The translations under genes were made by a program, and so were the position numbers. The notes under the pieces are model-generated. The model saw only the letters and a program-made list of their open reading frames with translations, searched no databases and was not told the DNA's origin. Below, piece after piece: positions 56,201-64,000 of a stretch of DNA of 64,000 bases. The stretch comes from Branchiostoma floridae (taxonomy: Eukaryota > Chordata > Leptocardii > Amphioxiformes > Branchiostomatidae): the NCBI RefSeq assembly GCF_000003815.2, contig NC_049985.1, positions 4,334,267 through 4,398,266 of the forward strand, read 5' to 3'. Numbering within the stretch: the stretch's first letter is position 1; each line of letters starts with the position of its first letter.

Positions 56201-56867
56201 CAGAAAGGCCATTACCTATTATGAGCAGTCACTACATATGAAGCGGAATATCTATGGTGAGGGCACTGCACATCCCGGTATTGCAAGCTCACTTAACAAC
56301 TTGGGCAACGCCTGGGGCGACCTTGGGGATCACCGAAAAGCAGTTAGCTACTTTGAGCAGTCACTACAGATGAAGAGAGGTATCTATGGTGAGGACACCG
56401 CACATCCTGACATCGCCCGCTCACTTAACAACTTGGGCAATGCCTGGAGGAACCTTAGTAATCACAGAAAGGCGGTCGGCTATTATGAACAGGCACTACA
56501 GATGAATAGGACTGTCTATGGCGAGGACATTTCACATCCTGAAATTGCCAGCATAATTGGCAATCTGGGTAACACCTGGGGAGACCTTGGTGATCACAGA
56601 AAGGCTGTAAGCTATTGTGAGCAGTCACTACAGATGAGGCAGTGTATCTATGGTGAGGACACTGCACATCCTGACATTGCCAGGTCCCTTAACAACTTGG
56701 GTATTACCTGGAGAGAACTTGGAGATCATAGAAAGGCCACAAGCTATATTGAACTGTCACTTCAGATGTACCTTAGTATCTATGGTGAGGACTCTGCACA
56801 TCCTGATATTTTACGCTTGCTTTCCAATTTGCGCGTTGCCTTAAGAGCGCTTAGTGATGACACTTGA
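52764..56867 (+). CDS. Nucleotidyltransferase-like (GlnD/DUF294 type) protein with TPR array; frame broken near 56030
   Basis: Exons 52764-52825, 53103-53209 and 53507-56867. ATG at 52764 follows an acceptor-like ACAG and gives [20 protein letters not shown]. The N-terminus holds one TPR ([20 protein letters not shown]), then charged helices, then a Pol-beta-type nucleotidyltransferase core with [20 protein letters not shown] (GSx7-8SDxE; the second acidic residue is Glu) and [15 protein letters not shown]. From about 55080 there are 13 full 44-residue TPRs and a partial one of kinesin-light-chain/NPHP3 type ([20 protein letters not shown]). A 1-base loss near 56025-56042 breaks repeat 8; the downstream part stays open to TGA at 56865-56867. 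Similar NTase-TPR proteins are many in lancelets and cnidarians; their substrate is unknown. Confidence 0.85.
55082..56830 (+). repeat. 132-bp coding tandem repeat (44-residue TPRs)
   Basis: Thirteen or so units of 132 bp share blocks such as CATCCTGACATCGCC, AACAACTTGGGTAAC, GATCACAGAAAGGC and GTATCTATGGTGAGGACACT. The high nucleotide identity between units suggests recent expansion or gene conversion. Confidence 0.95.
56020..56045 (+). other. Frameshift site in TPR 8
   Basis: The other repeats read CTTAACAACTTGGGTAAC here; this copy reads CTTACAAACTGGGTAAC, one base shorter. The upstream frame stops at 56107-56109 after an unrelated tail, while the +2 frame carries on with perfect TPRs to 56867. 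It may be a real mutation, an allele or an assembly error. Confidence 0.9.
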
Positions 56868-56979
56868 AAGGCCATCTTCAGATGAGCGAACAAATGAAAC
56901 AAATTGTTTTTGCTTCAGATAATTAGTAGCAAACCTTTCCATAATAAAATTACAAAGACGACCATTGCATCTCTTTATC

Positions 56980-57220
56980 AATTGCTTGATAAAGCCATCA
57001 ATCTTCTTTGACTCTTCTTTAAAGCTAAAAGCAGAGGTACAGTCCTGTATATCAAAGACTGCAATTTTCAAAATATATTCAAAAACATCTACAGAGAAAA
57101 CGTTAGACAATATTTTATCTGAAAATAAACTAACACTTAACAACTTCGGCTTAGCTTGGACGAAACTTGGATGACAGAAAGGCGGTTAGCTATCATGAAC
57201 AATCACTGTGACAGTAAAAT
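56980..57220 (+). pseudogene. Decayed partial copy of the NTase-TPR gene
   Basis: The stretch resembles 54945-55180 of the intact gene: TCAATCTTCTTTGACTCTTC, AAAGCTAAAAGCAGAGGTA and ACTTAACAACTTCGGCTTAG align with TCAATCTTATTCGACAATTC, GAGCTGAAAGCACAGGTA and ACTTAACAACTTGGCTGTCG. It then has a stop inside the first TPR and breaks off at about 57215 (AACAATCACTGTGACAG). It jumps from the pre-TPR segment directly to one TPR remnant. Confidence 0.75.
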
Positions 57221-58136
57221 ATTATTACAAATTGCAGAGGTGATGTTTGTAAAAAAATGAGACCTTGGGATGGATACTTGCAATGGTGGCATATTTAATG
57301 ACAGATATTGTGTTTTGCAGTGTTATGATTCTTGTCATAAACTAACAACCAATGAAAATGTTCTGTATACTAGTAGTTTGTTCTCCAGATATTTCAACTT
57401 CTGTGATGAAAATACTGAATCAGATGCAAAACACTTGGCAAAGATTTAGTTAATGTCGATATGGAGAAATTCACAAATGTGTACTTTTAAAATGTTATCT
57501 TCCTGATACAGTATTAAAAAAGTAACAAAAATAAGTTTCTTCAGCATGTATATGTTATAATATACCTAGTCCTATAAATAACTTAATAACCATATATTAA
57601 TATACAAATTTATCCACATTACCCTTCTTATTGGCAATACACATCAGTGGGTATATGAAGACAGGTAAGCTATCAACTCACTACATTATAAAAATGTGAG
57701 AAGTCTCAAAACCATATATAGTGATACATTTGTACCTGTCACCAACAAGAACACATTGCGACAGCAGCCACCTTAACAGGACGATATACTGATGGCACAC
57801 GAACAAAAAACGAGTGACAGATGTCAAACAAAAACAAAATTGAGATAATTCACTTATAAAGATATGTACTGTCGTTACTTAAAAACATAGACAGCTGTCA
57901 CTGAAACAAAAACATACACAGCTGTAACAGAGCTGTGAACACGTATTTTACTTCAGGCTCAGGGAAATGGTCTGAAGTTGTCCTTACTCTATTCAGTACA
58001 AGTACACAATAACTGCATCTACACATTATACAGACATCAGTACATGGTGTTACATATTACAAATACATCTTATATAAATAGATCTGCAACAATAGCTGTT
58101 AATACTGTGAGTGATAAACGCAGGTCATCCTTAGCA
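57221..58136. other. Intergenic region between convergent genes
   Basis: AT-rich, with no recognisable coding or RNA gene. It should contain the 3' UTRs of the NTase-TPR gene and the DUF3504-MYND gene, but I find no convincing polyadenylation signal for the latter. Confidence 0.5.
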
Positions 58137-58589
58137 CTACTTCTGTGAGTAGGTGTGGTCATTCTTCCTCCGTTCGGTGCCGTTGCCTGAGGCATTCATC
58201 GGTGCCGGGCTGCCACCGTCCTCCTCACCTTCCTCCCTTTCCTGCATGTCTACACACCGGGGCGGGCCGCGACTGGCTGTTACCTGGCCAAACCTGGCCA
58301 CAGAACCGCCCGCAACGGTCAGCTGGCTGGACGAATCCGGCTCCGCCTTAGCTGGAATGATGACTGGCTGTTGGAGGAATGGCCTGGGAAGGAGAGTCTT
58401 CGCTTGTGACCTGGGAACAAGACTCCTCTCTTCATCCATTGGCTGAGGTGCAGCTGGTGGCCGCTGCTGATTGGTCTGCTGGTGACATGTGCTCATATGA
58501 ACTGGCCAATGGGCTTGCTGGCAGGAGAAGTCGCAGTAACTGGTGTTCCAGCAACAGTAGAGTCTGGCCTCCTTTCCACACTGGATGCA
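58137..58589 (-). CDS. MYND zinc finger and C-terminal tail exon
   Basis: The acceptor CCCCCAG precedes TGC, and the exon encodes [20 protein letters not shown] and [15 protein letters not shown], all zinc-binding Cys/His present. A tail of about 115 residues rich in Pro and Ser, then an acidic REEGEEDGG stretch, ends at TAG. MYND fingers bind PxLxP-type peptides in corepressors. Confidence 0.9.
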   Translation of the reverse strand, partial: CIQCGKEARLYCCWNTSYCDFSCQQAHWPVHMSTCHQQTNQQRPPAAPQPMDEERSLVPRSQAKTLLPRPFLQQPVIIPAKAEPDSSSQLTVAGGSVARFGQVTASRGPPRCVDMQEREEGEEDGGSPAPMNASGNGTERRKNDHTYSQK

Positions 58590-61500
58590 CTGGGGGAGGG
58601 AATGAATTATTGTAGGAATGAATGGACACTTTGTGATGATTACAAAATGTACATTTTCTATCGTGAGCTGAAAATTTGTACTCCTTTCAATGGAGGTGCA
58701 CATTATCAAAAGAGGACACAATGGCAACACCTCATGTTGTTGCAAATGTAAACTAATGATGATAAATCATCATGAGAAAATCACTAAACAGCTCCTTATC
58801 CTTACTGTTCTGCTTTTCACTCCATCCTAGTGATGGCACATCATCTCTTGTCTCAACTACATAATGCGCCAGAAGTTGAGAACATTTGGTCCCCTCAAAC
58901 AAAAATTGTTACAACAGCAATGTTCCAATGTCCAAATCAGGTATTTGAATTTTTTCAATTATTCGATGGAAGTCTGTGTGATATAACTTTGAAGCATGTG
59001 TGATACGACTTAATCACACAGTTTGGAACACCAGTATCTAACGTAATCGCTGCCCAGGTATGAAATAAATACACATGTACATACATTACAGCTTTGCCAT
59101 ACAACCACAGTGCTGCTGTTTTTGTCTGTGGTACTAGAAAGGTTGCAAAGCAAGGGGATGAAGTTTGCCATCTCCAACTGCAATGGGATTTTTTTTGGGG
59201 GGGGGGGGATGCTCAGCTCTGAATGACATGAAGTAGATTTCTAGCAAGGTCAACACCCATGATGTCGGTTCTTTCAAATGCAGGCTAACTAACACTAAGC
59301 TGATGGCACGCGAGGGGCAAGGAAGAATATTTCACACACATTGTCTGTCTGTTGAATAACAGCAATATGTTACAAAGGAAATCTTTGTATGGCTTTTGTA
59401 GGAGCCTTACCCATTGTTTCCTCTTGGTCTCCTCCACGGCCTTCCGTTTCTCTTCCAGGAAGTCCCTCTGCAGCCGGATGATGTTTTCCTGGAACTGGGC
59501 GATCAGGTTCTTCTGCATCTCCAGCATGAAGGTCTGCGTCGCATCGCCAACTTCTGAGAAAAACACGAAAATGACAGAGGCAAGCTGAGATAACAGGGCT
59601 CACTCTCTCTGGCAAAACATATAGAAACTGCAGTTCACAAACATACACACACATGCACAAATGCACTCAAAAGCCGAAAAGTCCTTTGGAAAACACATTA
59701 TGTTTTTTGTCACAGACAAGGTAAAGACTATGTACAGCTTAAATGTAGTTGTAATGTATCATACAGGTTCAATGTACAGGAAAATTCCTCCACTCAGTAG
59801 AATGTTGATCATAGCATCTCATTCTTAAGACTGCAAACCTTTCTAGATGCATGTCAGTGAGGATGTTGACTAACCCTACGTAGAATAAAAACTCAACATA
59901 TGCGAGTTAAGATTGGTGTCTCTGCTCTCATCTCTATCAACTCAGGATACAAAGGCGAGTTCGGTAAAGCTACCTACTACCCAAGCTGAGGCAGTAACTA
60001 GAAGATCTAGAGTTGCTGCGCTTACAATATTTTATAAGAGTGAACGATACAATAATTAACAATGAGACTCACTGTTACTTTCTCCCGCTGGCTGCATCTC
60101 CATCTCCCTGAGAGCCAGCTTCATCTGAGCCAGTTTGGCCTGAAGAACGGCCTTGTCTCGCTCTAACACTAGTACTGACTGCTGCAGCTGAACCTTCTCT
60201 TCCTGCAGTACCTGCAGCTTCTCATGCAGCTCAACCTACAGGATTTGGACAAGAAGACCACCAAATTCTGTAATGTCTGTGTGCTATTGGTTTTTGCATC
60301 TGCATATAGAATCCCTCTAAAGTGTTATAACAGCTCCCAATTGTTACAACTCATCTATTATCAAGATTGAAGGGGATCAGTATTTTATTTATTTATTTAT
60401 TTATTCATCTCAAGACATGTGGGTAGCCCCTTCAACTTATTTGAAGTTGATTTCCAAAGGGGCCCACTACATAAATAACAAAAACGAAACGTGTTACATT
60501 CAGTAAGACAACTAGAGGACAACAAACAATATATACAAATAAACCGAAGCGTCTTTACCAAGAAAAGTTGTCGATGTCAACCAAAAACGTATTTTAGATT
60601 TGTACATGAAACAATTCTTAGGTACAAAAGAAATGTATTGAAAACCAATTTTTCCAGTGAAGAGGTCACCACTGCAAACATCATAATATTTACAGTACAT
60701 TGACATGTACATGTATGAAACCAAATGAAAACTGTATGTACATTTATGACAGGGTATGTTTGACTGTGTTACAACGCAATGAGTCAATATTCCCATACCT
60801 GACTAGGATTTTGAGCGGTGGACTGTTTGGCAACTTGATTGGCATGTTGATTGACAGACTGGTTGGCCTGTAGGCTGGTGGGAGGATCTCTAGTTGAAGT
60901 GTTGTGGACAGGAACCTGGTATAGCACTGGTGATGGCAGGACAGAGGTGTCACCTGGGAGGGTGGGAGATGAGGGATTAATCAACTACAAATTTTCTACC
61001 ACATTAGATTTCAATTTAAAAAAAACATTTATATCATACCTGGGCCTCGATAACGTGTGGTATTCCGAACCGGGTGATAGTTTTCCATATCACGTATGCT
61101 TCTTAGTTGTATCACACATCTTTCATTGATTAATTAGAACGCACTCCACAACCGCCGTTGCTAGCGAACAGAGTTCTTTTGTTTGAAATTTTCTCGAATT
61201 GATGTTCTTATAGAATAATTTTTTTTGGCACAGGTTGAAGCCATGTGTCAAATTTTATCCTTATTATGAGTAGTTTGTCAATGAAATAAATAGTGTTTCC
61301 TGACCTGGGTATGACATAAATAGAATACAACGTGGTGTATTCCGCACCACCCTTGGTCCCAGCCCTGCCGCGGGTCAGACCACCCTACTTCAGACATTCA
61401 TAATCAAACTATCATACAAATAAACATTACCTGCTCTGCTTGTCCGACGGACTGCCGGTGTCAGGCATGGAGCCTTCCGTGGTGGCTCAGCTGGATCAGG

Positions 61501-64000
61501 ACTACGGACAGGTACATGTCTAGTCGCTGTCTGGAAAGTCATGTGGGATGACTCTGTGAAGGATGATGTCTGGAGTGTTGGAAGGGGGGTACCAGTACTG
61601 GTAAAGGGAGGTAGCAAGGAAGGGGGAGTAGGTAACACGACAGGGTTGGTGGGTAACACAGCTGGGGGGTTTGACAACATCGTAGGGGGATTGGACAACA
61701 TTGTAGGGGGGTTGGACAACATTGTAGGGGGGTTAGACAATATTGCAGTTGGGGTGGGTAACATGTTAGGGGGTGACGAAAGCCGGGTGGAGGAGGAGGT
61801 AGTGGGAGCTGGATCTGGACCCCTAGATAAGGTAGGGGTCGTGTCAGGGGTCATGTCAGAGGTCGTGTCAGAGGTTGCATCTGGATGGATCAGCACCTGA
61901 AGAAAGACAATAAGCCTGTAAGTTCTGATGGCTATGCACTAATGGCTCTTAATTCTATGACTTTGAGACAGTTCTGTACCTCAATACCATAAGATTTAAT
62001 TCTTAAAGAAGTTACATTTAATGAACAAGCTACAGCTATTAAATAAGGTTTTTGGTTACTCAGACCTCTGAGCTGAGCTCAAAAGCTGTACCATACTTAC
62101 ATTTAAAGAAACACATCAAAATCACATTATGATATAATTTAGCTGGAGGCTGTCAAAAACTTTGAGTTTGATAACCCCAGGTTTTGTGACAGCCTCAATT
62201 ACGATGGTCATCACTTTAATTGTACATTTGAATACATATTCAGAGCACATCAGTGTCAATTGTTTAAATATGTTCAAGGCATGTCAAATAAATAAATAGA
62301 TAAACAAACCTGTAACCAGACAGGGACTGGAATGTTCATGTTCTGTGCCTGCTCCTTCAGTAATGTCTTCATCCTTAAGATGCTCTCCTTCCCGAGCCCC
62401 TGCTCACGGTACCACACCTGAATACAAGGGTACAGGTCAATAGTTTACATCATACTATACAACACTAGCCCAAGAAACTTGACATCTTTTATTACCTCCG
62501 TGAGGAAAGTATTGTTTTTGGAGTGTATATTTGTGTTAATGCACTGATTTGGACAAGCTAGCTATGTTTATTATATACATGAAGGCTCATGCAATACACT
62601 GGCAGGGAGTTACTCTTGGTCAAAAATCCCAAAACAGGCTATCTCATTTCCTGTCTTCAATTTCCTAATATGGGCAGACATGCCTTTTGCCTTATGGGTC
62701 CTTCTTATGGGTCCAGGCAGTAACAAAATACATGTATAGAAGCTGTTTAAATAACATGCATATATAATTACCATTATGTGTGTTCTAAACTAGGAAACTC
62801 ACAATAAAACAGGAAAACTCTAAAACAGAGCTATGACATCTTTGCACTCTTTCTTCAGTCTTGTTTTCACCTGAATCATTCACAGAAACAGGTCACAGAA
62901 CCCAATCATGCAACTTACCCTTGGACATCCCTACGTTCCAACACCCTATTTGGGTTAGGGTTAGGGTGTGTCAAAACAAAGGGGAGTTGAAACATATAAG
63001 GGTGTAACCAAACAACCCACCCACCTTGCCTGTTGGCATCTTCCTCCAGTAGCCCAGGTAGAAGGGTGCGTCTGGGTGCATCATGGCCTCGGGACGGTGC
63101 AGCGCGTACTGTTTGTACACCACTACGGGACACGAGAGGCTCCCCTGACCCACAGCCCACGCCTGCAGATTTGCATAACAAGATGCAGGCCTTCATGTAA
63201 ATAGTTTCATCAGGTTGGTTAATAAATTGCACATAGCTTTCTAATGCAGCGTTCTCGCCTGTGCTGTGATTTGTATCAACTATGCTATGATTTTGTCCTC
63301 AATGCTGTGTTTCAACCACCAGCATAGGGGATTTTTCTATTGTTTTGTAACAAAGGTTGATTTCCTTAGATTTGGTCTTCACTCACTCACTCACTATCCA
63401 TGGTTAGATTATACTGCTGCTGGGTTCCCTGACGCAGGGGTAGGCAGCAGTCGGCCAGTCTTCAAAATACAGAAAATAGCCTTGCTGAGAATTACAATAA
63501 ATTCTAAAATTTCCAGGAGTGTTTTAAGTTCGGAGTTGAATGAATTCTGTAGTACAGTAGTAACACAGAGCAGAAACAATATTTGTGATGTCATGATTTT
63601 ATGGTGGAGAAGTATACCACAGAAATAAAACCTTTGCAAACATTTTAAGATTTACTGTACCTTTCGTGCCACTGAGTTTTCCGTTGTCAGCGACATATAC
63701 TCCAGATACTCCGTCCCATTGGCTAGCTTTTTTAGCTGGATCTCCCCCCACCGCAGACCGACGGTCGTCTCGCGTGACTTGATACGGAAGTGCTTCGAGT
63801 TGTTGACCCAAACCGCACACAGCAGGCTGAAAGGGTTCGTCAGTCCGACCACTCCTTTGGAGTACAGTATCATCTCTTCCTCATCCGTGGGGAAATTTTT
63901 CTTCGAGTTTGACACAATTTCAGCCGAGTTCTTCACGTGACTCAGTTCCTTGAGCTCGTCCTTTCTTCGCTTGATACTCAAACGGAGTTCACGGAATTCC
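58137..64000 (-). CDS. DUF3504 (QRICH1/ZMYM-type) plus ZMYND8-type coiled coil-MYND protein, 5' end outside window
   Basis: Eight exons, all phase-compatible: 63661 to beyond 64000, 63162-63025, 62417-62310, 61896-61431, 60953-60799, 60235-60073, 59553-59411, 58589-58137 (stop TAG). The first three encode a DUF3504 domain: [52 protein letters not shown] and [17 protein letters not shown] match the C-terminal domain of QRICH1, ZMYM2-4 and KIAA1958, which derives from Crypton tyrosine recombinases. A Pro/Ser/Thr-rich region and a coiled coil follow, then [20 protein letters not shown] and the rest of a MYND finger, most like ZMYND8. It is probably a nuclear chromatin or transcription cofactor. 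The joining of these two parts is not one I know from vertebrates. Confidence 0.83.
59411..60235 (-). CDS. Coiled-coil exons
   Basis: Exon 60235-60073 encodes [20 protein letters not shown] and [20 protein letters not shown]; exon 59553-59411 encodes [20 protein letters not shown] through [20 protein letters not shown]. Heptad leucines and charge pattern indicate a coiled coil. The [10 protein letters not shown] end runs into the MYND exactly as in ZMYND8 (AIAETKKKQW). Confidence 0.85.
60375..60405. repeat. (TTTA)n microsatellite with adjoining SINE-like tract
   Basis: TTTATTTATTTATTTATT in an intron of the DUF3504-MYND gene is followed by a stretch of unknown sequence. A similar TTTATTTTATTTTATTTAGC start occurs at about 10550-10580 in furry, so both may be ends of one dispersed element. 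Confidence 0.4.
60799..61896 (-). CDS. Pro/Ser/Thr-rich linker exons
   Basis: Exon 61896-61431 begins [20 protein letters not shown] and contains tandem MLSNPPT units; exon 60953-60799 is Gln/Asn-rich ([20 protein letters not shown]). The composition suggests a disordered linker. Exon 61896-61431 ends in phase 1 and 60953-60799 continues it. Confidence 0.8.
61670..61770 (-). repeat. 24-bp coding tandem repeat (LSNPPTML)
   Basis: About four units of ATGTTGTCCAATCCCCCTAC-like sequence on the minus strand encode MLSNPPT repeats inside the linker exon. Confidence 0.88.
62310..64000 (-). CDS. DUF3504 domain exons
   Basis: Exons 64000(partial)-63661, 63162-63025 and 62417-62310, phase 0 throughout. 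Conserved features: E(E)xxLxxxGVxGxxNPxxLLxAV, [11 protein letters not shown], CPVxxYxxY, DxPFYL and [13 protein letters not shown]. The tyrosine recombinase catalytic residues are not evident, as expected for the domesticated domain. Upstream sequence in this frame ([20 protein letters not shown]) is open to the window edge. Confidence 0.85.

Noticed and set aside
61541-61900. 119-codon plus-strand open frame ([13 protein letters not shown] repeats)
   Set aside because: Antisense shadow of the Pro-rich linker exon, whose minus-strand frame is supported by splice phases.

Overview
The window reads as a stretch of an invertebrate chordate genome, most likely a lancelet (Branchiostoma). Genes have many small exons with GT-AG introns of roughly 0.1-2 kb. 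Proteins align over their whole length with vertebrate families. Introns are full of minisatellites and short terminal-inverted-repeat (TIR) elements, and secreted and TPR proteins are built from tandemly duplicated modules. The species call is inference; the gene calls rest on conserved protein motifs plus splice phases that stay in frame exon by exon. No bacterial features, CRISPR arrays, rRNA or tRNA genes were recognised.

Layout: (1) 1-37110, + strand: 47 exons (about 2,400 codons) of a furry (FRY) orthologue. The N-terminus lies upstream of the window; the stop codon is at 37108-37110 and the 3' UTR probably runs to about 38.3 kb. It contains a U12-type AT-AC intron, microexons, five TIR elements in or near its introns, and a striking number of tandem duplications centred on its splice junctions. 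(2) 40278-47611, - strand: a complete 772-codon gene for a secreted protein with signal peptide, two sushi/CCP-like modules, five calcium-binding EGF modules, a Thr-rich linker, a metallocarboxypeptidase domain (M14 B/E type) with all catalytic residues, and a transthyretin-like domain. (3) 47612-52763: an intergenic stretch of about 5 kb with several families of diverged direct repeats, lying between head-to-head genes. (4) 52764-56867, + strand: a nucleotidyltransferase-like (GlnD/DUF294 type) protein with an N-terminal TPR and 13-14 C-terminal 44-residue TPRs. The reading frame is broken by a 1-base shift near 56030, and a decayed partial copy follows at about 56.98-57.22 kb. (5) 58137-64000, - strand: the 3' part of a gene joining a Crypton-derived DUF3504 domain (QRICH1/ZMYM type) to a Pro/Ser/Thr-rich segment, coiled coil and C-terminal MYND finger of ZMYND8 type; the 5' part lies beyond the window.

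The four genes have no obvious shared pathway. Furry is a cytoplasmic/microtubule NDR-kinase scaffold, the carboxypeptidase is extracellular, the NTase-TPR protein belongs to a poorly characterised expanded family, and the DUF3504-MYND protein is probably nuclear. The most unusual observations are the junction-centred tandem duplications in furry, the DUF3504-MYND combination, the domain layout of the carboxypeptidase, and the AT-AC intron.
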